From Bimastos eiseni (Eukaryota; Annelida; Clitellata; Crassiclitellata; Lumbricidae): a stretch of DNA of 64,000 bases. Positions 1 to 23,100 of the stretch are shown here, one piece after another. The translations under genes and the position numbers were made by a program. How positions within the stretch are numbered: position 1 is the first letter of the stretch; every line of letters starts with the position of its first letter. The DNA lies in NCBI GenBank assembly GCA_959347315.1, contig OY365806.1, positions 28,702,334-28,766,333 of the forward strand, read 5' to 3'. The notes under the pieces were generated by a model. The model made no database searches. It saw only the letters and a program-made list of their open reading frames with translations, and was not told the origin of the DNA.

Positions 1-2440
1 TCTACCACAGACTTCGTTCGGTCAGTGTTGATTCAGCGTTCATGTTGACTCGGAAGGAACTCCCAACAACCTCGGTTCAATGATGAAGCAATCTTTTGAC
101 TGAATTGCCAACATGACTACAGTAATCAAGCAGAGTGCTTTTGAAATTCTTATGTTATTGAATGGTAGTTAGTTATTTCCATGCCAAAAATATCTAGAAG
201 TGTTCTGGCCACACTGGCATATTCTTTTTTGAGATGGTGTATACTCTTAAGAACATGCAGGTCTTCTGTTGTGTCTTGTGCATAGTTCTTTTGTCTTGCT
301 GTGTTCAGTGTATGTAACTCGTGTAATCTGATTATTTGGTCAGTATTGTTGTCTCTGATCCGACTAATTCTACATGATTAGTCATGACAATTAGAATGTT
401 TTCAGATTCTGTTACGTGTTCCAATGAACAAATTTGCCTTTATGTAGGTTGCAGTAGATACAATCAATACCAATAGTACAATGCTGCATATAGCTCCGTG
501 ATGTAGTTATTTGTTTTTTGTCAACATCTTGCTAAATTTAGTGTAAGCAGATGTGTATTAATCAAGCGACTGAACCATTCGTTGTGGTTTACTAGCGCTT
601 GTTTAGTGGTGGACTTCTTTCTTATGTTGTAAGTAACAATAGTTAATGCTAGGACAAATCATTTTAAAGTGAAGTTATCTAATGAGCATACTCATCTGAC
701 ATCATTAAAAGTCAGTCATCACTACTCAGACTGACCACTGCTGGACCTAATACTTTTAATATCCTACGCAATACCCATATTTGGACCCATCAATCAGTTA
801 TTATTCTCCATTCTTGACCACAATTGAACCAAACTTTTAAATTATCTGCTGCATATTGCAGCACTTAAGATCAATCCTTATTCTACAGTATAACCACAAT
901 TGACCCAAACACTGATTATCATTCTGCTTAAAATAAGTCCTTAACTATCATACTTAACCGCTACTGAATCCAAAGTAATGCTAAAGTTATCTAGGTATTC
1001 TGGCTGTTAGAAAATGCTTTTGCGGACACACATGCATGCATCGAGACGGCATTCACATCATAATATAGTGAAGAATGTTCTGTTTGTCATAGTATCTTGT
1101 TACCAGACACTATTTTAGGAATGTAATTGAGCATTAAATGCCATTGTGTGGAAGACAAGCTGCTGCTGCTATTAGTTTAAGTTCCTTGGCTAAATCTTGT
1201 CCTGCCTTTGTTTAAAAGTAGTGAATATGAAGTCTGGTATGTTTGATGCATTGACTGAATCATTCATAATCACTACTGATCTCCCTCTGTGTCTTGTTGA
1301 CTTCTGACGATGTTCACTGTCACTGACTGATCGAAGGAGTGATGGGAATTGCCATGCTGGAATGAGGCCTTGGAAGAGGAATTTTCGGCACTCTTCAACG
1401 CATGATTGTGCATTCAAACCCCAACCAAATTGGAACCTATTTTCCCCATAGCACAAAGCTTGTTTGACTTACAGAGCTGTGCCTCAGTATGGATCAGCTA
1501 GTTTGGAGTAGAGATTGAGTGGTATCAGCCCCAGGAAGTGAGACTTCTTCTACCAATGTACCAGTGTCCGCAATTTTCATGCAGAGAGCCGCTTTTTCTG
1601 AGCCTACCATTTTTAATTGGCAGCTTCTCAAATGGCTTCCATTTGTTTCTACTACTGTTTTCACCTTCTTGCATTTCACAAACATCGTGGGGCAAGGGGA
1701 TTCAGGACTCAAAAAGAGACCCATAACCCCTTGACGACCTATTCTTCTCTGACATAGCACTCTACAGAGTTCAACATTGACAGCTTCATTCCTACTTTGA
1801 CACTTCGGTCATCTGAGTGAGAGTATTCACCGATCCTTGTAATTTCCCTGAATTATTTCTTTCCACATCAACCAATGTAGGTGTTAACGATTGCTCAAAA
1901 TTGCTTATCACCATGAATTCCCACCAATTATGACAGTATTTGACAAAGAATGAAATTCCTCGAGATAGCGTAATTATCTCAAAGAATCTACAATGGATCA
2001 CACAACATTTTAAAATGTTTGCCAAAATCGATCTTAGCTTGGATCAACTGCTGCTAAAGCCACAATCCTTCTTATACTATCAATGAATTTGTTTAAATCT
2101 CCTAAATTTTACTGTCAAATCAAGTGATTGAGATGGTTTTGATCGTGCCTCACTATTGCATTAGAAGAACCAAAAAATAAATTTCCCTAATGCACTCAGT
2201 TTAACTCCCCTCGTGCGAATACCTGCAACTGCTGCAAAACGTGTTGCGGTTGTATAGGACACTGCAACTCATGGTTAGAGGCTTGAACAGATGGTTTTAG
2301 CTTTTTGTTTCTGAGTAACAGCTAATTTCTGCTGCTTTGTGTGCTATACCTCTTTGTTAATATGGGGCCTTCCTTCTCTTTTGTAAATCTGGAATTGCCT
2401 GTTTGTCAATGTGGATTCCTGTTTGCTTTACCATGGATAG
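1..2440. other. Intron or upstream sequence of the DYRK1 gene
   Basis: No exon is recognised here. The first visible DYRK1 exon opens directly behind a splice acceptor at 2439-2440, so this is probably intron, with N-terminal exons outside the window. Between 1190 and 2025 the minus strand has three consecutive open stretches in three different frames, which could be a decayed transposon gene, but no motif could be named. Confidence 0.5.
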
Positions 2441-13017
<10,577 letters not shown>

Positions 13018-13710
13018 TGTCAATATAGACTCACTTTGTGACAGCTCGAACACTTGTCACGACACGTGTCATGCAAATGCATGGCGGTTACAACTGGTCT
13101 GGTCTGGTCTGTTGTCTGCCAGTAGGTGCTGCTGGATTCGGAGTCAAATGTTGTGTGGGCATCGAATGCACCAGGAGGCAGAGGTAATTGAAATCAGGAG
13201 GAGGAGGATGTGGAGCAGATTAGTTTTCAACACAGACGAATGCAGTCTGAGGATATAGCGCTCCAAAGCAAGTTGAGTTCAGGCAGCAATCGGTCGTGAA
13301 ATCGCGGAGCTGTTGAAACTGCGAAAATGGATCCAGCATCAAATCTTGACTGCCTCGTTCCATGAATGCCTCGATCCTTTAATGCCTCGATCCATGAAAA
13401 CAGATCCAGCATCAGTGTACGGATTCTTCAGTCCATGCAAACGTGCATTCAATGTTTATCCATTGATGCCTTGATTCGTGGATGCCTGATGTATGGATGT
13501 CTCAGTCCATGAAGGCACGGATCCATGGAGACAACGGTTCAAGACCTCGTCACTGTTCAGTGCCAACTCTAAGGACTGTTGCAAACCTGTTTTCCATGGG
13601 AGAGTAAAACAAAAATCTGTTTCTGCTTGCAGGAAACAATTCTATTTTGCCCGTCGAAGCATGGATCGGATTCACGCTATCAAATAAATGTCTGTTCTGA
13701 CTATAGGAAT
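13018..13710 (+). terminator. DYRK1 3' UTR with polyA signal
   Basis: Non-coding sequence behind the DYRK1 stop. A canonical AATAAA at 13684-13689 is the first good polyadenylation signal downstream. Between 13355 and 13530 the UTR contains several loose repeats of a motif like 'cctcgatccatg', without a fixed period. Confidence 0.55.
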
Positions 13711-14858
13711 TGATATGTACTGTATTGCGTATAGCAAGAGTGGTGAATAGAAGCCTCTTCCGTCTAGTGCAACGCAGTCTTGCTTGCATGTAAGGCACAG
13801 ATCTGTTCCATGTTGTCAATGTTATCGTCACAAAACTGAGGAATATGTGGTGAATATGTAGGGAAATTGTTTGATGGTGTCTGCTTTACTGATAGGACAA
13901 TTAACTTCGTATCATGGTTAGGTGATTGTTTGAGAGCTTGAGTAGGCTGATTTAAGTAGTTTTTAAGCTAAGCGTGACTGCATGGATTGCTAGAGATAAC
14001 TGATTTTGAGTCATTTTTAAGTTAAGGACAGGTTGAGTGAACTGTCACATCTTCTACCTCAAAGTGATCTTTGTGTTTCTGTAGACTGGCTTTGGCTTTG
14101 TAAATATTGTAAAGCTTGATAATGTATCAACCTTTCACCATTTTGTTTGGTGTTTCAATACTGAGGCATCCTGATTGAAATTTATGATACGAGTAACCCA
14201 TAAGGAAAGGTAATTGGATTTACTTTTTGTGTTTGCACTTTAGAAGAAAGATCCTTCCCTCATGCCCATGTTTCAGAAACGTTAGCCAATAATTGCGCTT
14301 AAGACATTAGCAAAGATATTTCCTTGCCATGGCCCTTTGCACTGAGGAAGCATTGTGGTTTTTTCAGGCTTTGCGGCAATTTGAAGAGCTTTCTTAGTCG
14401 AAAAATATTCTCTTATTGAAATTTGTGTGTGTTTTATGGTGTATTTTTCACGACTTCTAGTTTTGAATGATTTTGGTTCTTGCTTTATTCTCCAAAGCGT
14501 GACACAAGTGGCAGATTTAATCTGTGGAATTGAAGCGTTATTATGGCAAATGGGGGTTTAGGTATTAGTTACTAGTGCACCAGCTGTGAGAGTGGGGTGA
14601 ATGATTTTCCCAACTGCTGGCAATGCTCCCAAGTGGTTGCTGTTTGTTTTGTAGCAATTGATACATTTTTGTTGCAATATGCCTCCTTTGTATCAATGGG
14701 AATATATTTTACTTGATGTGTGCTTCACTTCTGGCAATGTGTCAAGCGGCAACAGCTGAGACAATTGGTGGTAGTGGTCTGTAATGTTACCAAGTTATGA
14801 TTATGTTTACTGCTTGTCTGGGCTCATCGCCGACGTATTTTACTACAACTATGCTGTT

Positions 14859-14928
14859 CAGGGATGTGGTCTCGAGACCGGAAAACTGCGGTCTTGGTCT
14901 TGAGGTTTTGGTCTCATGCCCAACACTG
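14859..14928. mobile_element. Very short hAT-type element
   Basis: A 70-bp element with ends CAGGGATGTGGTCTCGAGACC and, read inward from the other side, CAGTGTTGGGCATGAGACC. It is flanked by the exact 8-bp repeat ATGCTGTT (14851-14858, 14929-14936). Almost the whole element is imperfect terminal repeat. Confidence 0.8.
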
Positions 14929-15841
14929 ATGCTGTTCAATATGAACCTTTGGAAAATTTCAGCATTATACTTCTTTGAATTGCAGATTTACTGTTCTTTA
15001 TTTTATCATTTGACATGTTGGGAAATTTGAGTAATTTAACAAGACGTTAAATTAGCTCTTGTTTGATCCATGTGCACCAAATTGGGAGACACGGGACATG
15101 GACCTGTAACTTCCAATAGCATCTTTGTGACAATGATGAGTTGATATATAATTTATAAACACTGTAATGTGTTCATAAAATAAGTTATGTGCATTTGTAT
15201 ACAAGTGCAGTATGGTGTTTAGTAACCTAAGGTCTTGATACACACGTATATCTAAACTAAAAAAACGTCAAACTTTTCTGTTTGTTACAAGAAAGGCTCG
15301 TGAACAGAATGCTCTTTCGATATGAAACTTATTTGCAAACGTTCTTGTGCAAAGTTATAGGTCAACAATCAACATTGTTATATTCAGCACATAAAAGCAT
15401 GAAGTTTCCCTCTTCCATGAGGAAATTGAATTCTTATTTTAGCAGCGTTGTTTGTCCAAAAGTGTTGGACTAGAGATTTTAGTGTAACTTATTGCCCTTA
15501 TGAGTGCATGATCTAGCTGTTATGTTGCTCGATGTTCTGTGCATTGCTATGTAAAAGCATCCTTATCTTGCTAGAATATTAAATTAATAGCTGCTTATTG
15601 ACGGCTCTTGATGTTATTATTGTTGCTGTAGAGATGGGCTGGTATTGGAAAGTTATAATAGACTTTCATCTCAACCTTAATGCTTGGTCTTGGATTCCAG
15701 GATTTCATAAGTCTGGTTTATCTTCATCATTACGGAACATATTATAGGAACCTTCCTCACAGCTGACGAGGTCAAGGCTCCTGGCCGCTTATCCGGTTGC
15801 TGACATCATTAATGTTTAGAGGAAATGTGGCGCCTACAGAG

Positions 15842-15900
<59 letters not shown>
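15842..15900. repeat. (TA)n microsatellite
   Basis: An uninterrupted TA run of nearly 60 bases between the DYRK1 and ATF2-like genes. Confidence 0.95.
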
Positions 15901-15902
<2 letters not shown>

Positions 15903-16439
15903 TGCGCATCATCAGCATAAATCTGATTTAGGACCTCGCGGAAGAAAGGAGCCCTGTAAAATATGTAAAGCAGCTGGAGGGCCCAAAACATTGAAAACAG
16001 ACCTCTAGGGTGGGGTCCAGTTGGACCTTAATCGTATACGAACGAGCGGATCGAGCCACTCACTCGAGTGGTCGGCCAGTAAGGTAAAAGGAAACTGACA
16101 AACTGAGCAAGAGAATGAAGAGAGTCAAAGGCTGCACATCATGCACCACTCAAATTTGCAAATCGGTCCAAAGCCAATGCATGTCCCGCCTCTTTGAAAA
16201 AAAACTCCCTCCAGTATTAAGACAAATATCCGATCTGTCGAACAAACTCACAAACACCTGATCACCTCTTGCTATCTCTCCAAAGGTATTTTCCTCACAA
16301 CTGAAAACACTGTTCTTTCGCAAATCCTATTCCGATTCCTTCTCATCCTCTTTCCCTCGCCGTTTTAACTCAAAACATCTCCTTAGTCGTCTGTCTGTCT
16401 TTCTTTCTTTCAGTCTGTCTGTCTGTCTGTCTGTCTGCC

Positions 16440-16548
16440 TGCTTGACTCTCTGATTTGACTAAGCGCCTGTGAAATAGTCGGTTCCCGCGACTTGGCTTT
16501 GTGGGCGCTGTAGAAATGTTGCGATTTCGATTACGATTGCTCTAACAA
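16440..16548 (+). repeat. Dispersed repeat, SINE-like 3' end, copy 1
   Basis: Contains CCCGCGACTTGGCTTTGTGG and GGCGCTGTAGAAATGTTG followed by GATTAC-like tail units. An inverted homologous copy lies at 58330-58430. The 'GGCGCTGTA...' end with a simple tail resembles invertebrate SINE 3' ends. The head was not found. Confidence 0.6.
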
Positions 16549-17743
16549 GGGGCCGTTCACATATTATATAACGCATTAAATCCCATTTTTTGACCCACCC
16601 CTTCCCCTATTAACGTTATATAACAGCAGCTGTGACCTCCACCCCTATACTATATAACAGATATGCTACCCACCCCCTACCACCCCAGCCTATAAGCACA
16701 TTAAAAGACATACAATCGACATAATTGTATTGCACAATTTGACACTTTTATAACAATACGATGTTAGCTAGCACTTAATAGTAGTGATTCAGCTGATTAT
16801 TGCCTTTATCCACTTCAAGAACTGCAGTAAAAATCATCGTATGCCCAATTAGCAATGTAACAAAAGCTACCTTAAAATTGTGTACTCTCTCGTGCCAATG
16901 ATGATTAGACCGGATGTATGGAGCTCCTCTGCATCTTAATAATCGGACTTTTAATGGCGCTAAATTCACTTGTATTACGTAACTAATTGGATAACCGACG
17001 ATTGTCACCATGTATCTACATGCAGCCTAAGCCTACTATAATACAGCATGGTAATACATGGTAGTGAGGTACGTCCTATTTAGAAGCACCATTTTAGTTT
17101 CCCTCCTGTTTTACACTAGAAATGAGCATTACGGTACCACACAGAATGGATTGGTTTAATATTGCACGATCAGTTATTTATCGATAACTTCGCGAACAAC
17201 TTTACCTATTTAATAGCGTATGATGTATACAGAGTGTATATTACAACTGCAATTGGGTATTTAAGCAAACAAACTATTTATACATACTATAGAAAATGAA
17301 ATCAAACATCATGATAATACCTACCAAAATAATTATTTCAAGTGAATTAATTTTAATTTAAACCAGAATCAAAACACAGCTCACAGAATTGAATTTTAGA
17401 GCGTTTAAAGCTATGCATATGAAATTGTTAAAGTTGTAAACCGCAAATTGTTAAAAGTGGATTTATAAAATAATAACTAAATAACAAATCAATTCGCCAG
17501 GTGGCAGCTAATGGTGCTAATTTTGGTTCACATCGTATTGTGAACTTCGATTAAACAATGAAGGTCCGTGGTACATGGAATTTCCAATTGGCAAGCAAAC
17601 AGGCAAAATAGCATAAGTTGAAAAAGTTTGTTATATAACAAAACCTTCAACTTACCCTCCCCCCACCCTACACAATATAACGCTAACAAAACCGGAACCC
17701 ACCCACCTACCCCTTGAGCGTTATATAATATGTGAACGGCCCC
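16549..17743. mobile_element. 1.2-kb TIR element, non-autonomous
   Basis: The two ends are inverted copies of GGGGCCGTTCACATATTATA and continue to about 26 bp. A 3-bp CAA flanks both sides and may be the target duplication. The interior shows no transposase. Superfamily is uncertain; a 3-bp duplication would fit PIF/Harbinger. Confidence 0.75.
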
Positions 17744-19188
17744 CAACGATCGAGCAATAATAATCTGAGCTCCTGTATATTGTTGCTATGACTGATTTTC
17801 ATTTGAACTTGCGTGATGGAGAAATTGTGTTTTTCATTATTGGAAGCAAGGGCTGAAGCAAAGATATTAGAGTCGACTCTATAAGATCTTTGATTGAATT
17901 GTTTGGAATCTGGAATTCGAAGTGAAATAATTAACCCATGTCTACATATGAGAGGAATCTCTTATACTTACTCCGCTTAATCGTCAGGGTAATTCCAATC
18001 CAAATTGAATTCCTAAACCAAAATTCCCCTTTGATGGGAGTTTATTATTTCGCGAAAACTTTCTTGATGTAATGATTTTTCCATTACTAATCAATAAGAT
18101 AATATGTGATTTTAATGCTTTAGTTATTTATTTGTATGGCATTAAATGGCGAAACTGTAGAAAGGTTGTATAGTTTAGGGCGCCGTGTCTTACTGTTTGG
18201 ATATCTTGGGTGGTCATAGCTTAGAATAGGGTTGGAATAACTGCGATTTCGTTTTTACACAATTTGTTAAACTGCTAATAAGTGCGAATTTTTACGCTTA
18301 TTGAAAGACAGCATGAGACGAAAGCGACATTTGTATGATACTGCGGTAAAACTTGATCACCTTTTAACCTTTTAATAACTTGGAATTATTATTGTAGGAC
18401 TTGATTAAACGTTCTGTTGCCATTATTATTTTTAACAGAGGTAGAAATTATTCATTAAGAACAAGAATAAACAATTAATTGCAAAAACCTGCTTTACTAT
18501 TATCATCAATATTACTACTATTGCTGCCACTTATTCCTCAGATTTTTGAGTTTTCAGCTAGATCATGTGGTCTTTCTGGTCATGTCTAAAACTAGAATTG
18601 TTCTTGATGGAATAATTTTTCTGTTGCCAGACCAGGATTTTGGAATTCTCTATCTGTTGGCAACAGCTTGGTTCTTACCAATATGTTTCAATAGTTTTGT
18701 AAAATGTAGGGCCTATGGTATTAGGTAGTCGAGTTGATTGGAGCCTTTCTATAGGACAGAAAGTACAATGTATTGAATAATACGATTGCATTGTTTGGTC
18801 ATTTATTTCTGTGCTATTTCAAAACAAATAAAACTACTTCTGCCTTGAAACAGTGGATCAAGTTGGAGCAAGATGGTTCTGAGCGTTTAGTGCAGCAGCA
18901 GCTGTTAGAGCAGTTGTGATACAGTTCTGTCCAATGTAGGTTTTGAATGTGCTTTGCTTATCTCTGTGATCAGTGCAGTAGACATTTTCCAGATTAAATT
19001 AGATTAGATTATCAGTCTGATAGGCATGAATCTAGGATCAAAGGATCTTTTTTGTAAACATGACTATTAACACAGTTACCAGAAGAGATGCTACTGATGG
19101 GAAGGAGTGACAGGTTATCAATGAACATGAAATAAATAAAAGATGTGAATTGCATAAAAAAGGTGTGCTGGTATTTTTGGATTGAAAG

Positions 19189-19872
19189 TAGGGCATAACC
19201 GGAAATCGCCTCAGACATTCACCTCAGCCGAATATTGGACTATTTGGAAGTATTCGCCTCGGCAAATATTACACCCGTAAATAGCTAAAAGTAACTTTTT
19301 TGATAAAAATAATTTTTTTTGATAAAATAATTTTTTTCCCATCAAATACATTTAGGACTAACGAACTTACTTATAAGCTATTGATTAATTAAACAAGAAC
19401 TTAACATTCCATTGAATTTTCTTTAAAATGATGATCATGTTAATTTATATATTTTAATTTCTTTTGGTTGTATTCCCCAGGTGGCAACCAAATCAGTAAT
19501 TTTTCCCCTTGAATTGGCTCCACCCACTTTCCGGTAAACATTAGAGAGTAAAGACGTCATTGATAACTTCATATTTCAAATTTTATAACAAGGTTTACAT
19601 TTTTCTCACAAATAAACTTATTAAATAATAAATGTATTGCTATAGCCTAGATTGCAACAATATGCTACATGAAGGATATTGCTATAGACTGCATTGACTA
19701 TAGATAGTTCTCCATAACTGTGCACGTGGCAGGTTAGCTATGCTTTGCCTACGGATGGTACTCGCTGCCAGATTTGCCGCTACTATTCGGTTCGTACCCG
19801 GATCCGGCAAATAGTTCATCCAAATACTCGGATTCAGTACTCGGTGGAAATTGTCTACTCGGTTATGCCCTA
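19189..19872. mobile_element. hAT-type MITE, family A copy 2
   Basis: Same termini as the copy at 5351 but flanked by a different 8-bp duplication, ATTGAAAG (19181-19188 and 19873-19880), so the two insertions are independent. It is about 117 bp longer, mainly because of an internal segment near 19695-19790 missing from the other copy. Confidence 0.9.
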
Positions 19873-20050
19873 ATTGAAAGCAGATGTACTTTTAGTTCAG
19901 AATTTCTTAAATACAGCTGTCTATCTAAAGAGCTATATATTCTATGCAAACCCGCTATCTGAGAATTTTTAATACTATTTTGCATCATCAACATCAACTG
20001 CTGTGCATTACTTTATCCAGCATCATCATTTGCTGTGTTTGTGTTTTCAG

Positions 20051-20119
20051 AAGTTGAATTCATCGAAAGAGTCGAATATGACTGAGCGTCAGAAATCATT
20101 TAACAGTGCCGATTCTGCA
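20051..20119 (+). CDS. ATF2: ATF2-like exon with candidate start codon
   Basis: 23 codons between gttttcag and gtgagt, phase 0. It contains the candidate initiator ATG at 20078 (MTERQKSF). The frame is open upstream within the exon, so the true start may lie on an earlier exon. The following intron, 11.4 kb, contains the Ty3/gypsy insertion. Confidence 0.65.
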
Positions 20120-23100
20120 GTGAGTACCTGAATGAATGACATGATTTAAAATCTAAGGAAGTTGTTTGCATTTCTTGTAGTGATACACGGAATTCTAGTT
20201 TGCAATAAGTTTCTTTGCTGTAATTTCTTTAAGCAGTCTTGTTAATATTTGTAGGTTAAAAAAGCTTTAAATTTCTTTGGCAGACGAGGACCAGTTGCCT
20301 TGTTCCTTGGTCTTCCTACTATCAGTGTATGGTCACTGGGCAGCGTATTTATTCTATAGTCGAATTCACTAGGGATGCACGTGTGGAACTCGTGGAAATC
20401 TCAAAACAGCTTTCCCGTTCATGCAAGATTTTTGACCCTGACGTCTGCGCTGTCGAGCACTTGGATCGCGGGCCGATTTTAAATGGCCTGCTTGAGCTTG
20501 ATAAATTGTAGCAATTTGCGTAAGAATTAAATAAAGACAAAGGCACTGGCCTACTTGCATAGCTGCTCATTGGCTTATCATTTGAACTCATGTGAACACA
20601 TGGAACACATAATTGTGATTATTAATTATGATTATTTCATATAGTTTTCTATAAGTTTTAGTCTTTGTTTTTGAGTTTGCTGCCTTGAGCCATGTCTTCA
20701 AGAATAACTTATTCAGTGTCGAAAAGGTTGGACAGCAATGTGATGGTCCTATCACTAAGCCATTGCATTCTCTATAACAGTGCATAAATCGTGTGATAAT
20801 ACTAATAGTATATTGACACAAATTTGCTGTTTCGTGTAATTTATTTGAAAGTCCGGCCTATCCTGTGTGGTAAAGGTCTTTTTAAAAAGGTTTAGCTTCC
20901 AAAGCGAAGTTCCAACGAAGACCGTCCTCAAGCGAAGTTCCAACGAAGAACGTCTTTAAGCAAAGTGCCAACGAAGACCGTCTTTAAGCGAAGTTCCAAC
21001 GAAAACCCTCCTCAAGCGAAGTTCCAATGAAGAACATCTTCAAGCGAAGTTCCAACGAATACCGTCCTCAAGCGAAGTTCTAACGAATACCGTCTTCAAG
21101 CGAAGTTCCAATGAAGAACGTCTTCAAGCGAAGTTCCAACGAAGACCGTCCTCAAGCGAAGTTCCAACGAATACCGTCTTCAAGCGAAGTTCCAACGAAG
21201 AACGTCTTCAAGCGAAGTTCCAACGAAGAACGTCTTCAAGCGAAGTTCCAACGAAGACCGTCCTCAAGCGAAGTTCCAACGAAGAACGTCTTCAAGCGAA
21301 GTTCCAACGAATACCGTCCTCAAGCGAAGTTCCAACGAAGAACGTCTTCAAGCGAAGTTCCAACGAAGAACGTCTTCAACCGAAGTTCCAACGAATACCA
21401 TCCTCAAGCGAAGTTCCAACGAAGGCCGTCCTCAAGCGAAGTTCCAACGAGTACCGTCTTCAAGCGAAGTTCCAACGAAGGCCGTCCTCAAGCGAAGTTC
21501 CAACGAATACCGTCCTCAAGCGAAGTTCCAACGAAGAACGTCTCCAAGCGAAGTTCCAACGAACACCGTCTTCAAGCGAAGTTCCAACGAAGAACGTCTC
21601 CAAGCGAAGTTCCAACGAATACCGTCCTCAAGCGAATTTCCAACGAAGAACGTCTTCAAGCGAAGTTCCAACGAAGAACGTCTTCAAGCGAAGTTCCAAC
21701 GAATACCGTCCTCAAGCGAAGTTCCAACGAAGAACGTCCTCAAGCAAAGTTCCAACGAAGAACGTCTTTAAGCAAAGTGCCAACGAAGACCGTCTTTAAG
21801 CGAAGTTCCAACGAAGACCGTCCTCAAGCGAAGTTCCAACGAAAACCCTCCTCAAGCGAAGTTCCAATGAAGAACATCTTCAAGCGAAGTTCCAACGAAT
21901 ACCGTCCTCAAGCGAAGTTCTAACGAATACCGTCTTCAAGCGAAGTTCCAATGAAGAACGTCTTCAAGCGAAGTTCCAACGAAGACCGTCCTCAAGCGAA
22001 GTTCCAACGAATACCGTCTTCAAGCGAAGTTCCAACGAAGAACGTCTTCAAGCGAAGTTCCAACGAAGAACGTCTTCCAGCGAAGTTCCAACGAAGGCCG
22101 TCCTCAAGCGAAGTTCCAACGAAGAACGTCCTCAAGCGAAGTTCCAACGAAGAACGTCTCCAAGCGAAGTTCCAACGAATACCGTCCTCAAGCGAATTTC
22201 CAACGAAGAACGTCTTCAAGCGAAGTTCCAACGAAGAACGTCTTCAAGCGAAGTTCCAACGAATACCGTCCTCAAGCGAAGTTCCAACGAAGGCCGTCTT
22301 CAAGCGAAGTTCCAACGAATACCGTCCTCAAGCGAAGTTCCAACGAAGAACGTCTTCAAGCGAATTCCAACGAATACCGTCCTCAAGCGAAGTTCCAACG
22401 AAGAACGTCTCCAAGCGAAGTTCCAACGAATACCGTCCTCAAGCGAATTTCCAACGAAGAACGTCTTCAAGCGAAGTTCCAACGAAGAATGTCTTCAAGC
22501 GAAGTTCCAACGAATACCGTCCTCAAGCGAAGTTCCAACGAAGAACGTCTTCAAGCGAAGTTCCAACGAATACCGTCCTCAAGCGAAGTTCCAACGAAGA
22601 ACGTCTTCAAGCGAATTCCAACGAATACCGTCCTCAAGCGAAGTTCCAACGAAGACCGTCCTCAAGCGAAGTTCCAACGAAGAACGTCTTCAAGCGAAGT
22701 TCCAACGAAGAACGTCTTCAAGCGAAGTTCCAACGAATACCGTCCTCAAGCGAAGTTCCAACGAAGAACGTCTTCAAGCGAAGTTCCAACGAATACCGTC
22801 CTCAAGCGAAGTGCCAACGAATACCGTCCTCAAGCGAAGTTCCAACGAATACTGTCCTCAAGCGAAGTTCCAACGAAGAACGTCTTCAAGCGAAGTTCCA
22901 ACGAATACCGTCCTCAAGCGGAGTTCCAACGAAGGCCGTCTTCAAGCGAAGTTCCAACGAAGAACGTCTTCAAGCGAAGTTCCAACGAATACCGTCCTCA
23001 AGCGAAGTTCCAACGAAGAACGTCCTCAAGCAAAGTTCCAACGAAGAACGTCTTTAAGCAAAGTGCCAACGAAGACCGTCTTTAAGCGAAGTTCCAACGA

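Larger units (their letters stand above)
13711..20050. other. Intergenic region or upstream intron of the ATF2-like gene
   Basis: No coding sequence recognised in 6.3 kb. It contains a 70-bp hAT-type element, a 58-bp (TA)n, a dispersed-repeat fragment, a 1.2-kb TIR element and the second family A MITE. The ATF2-like promoter or 5' exon may lie here but could not be located. Confidence 0.6.
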
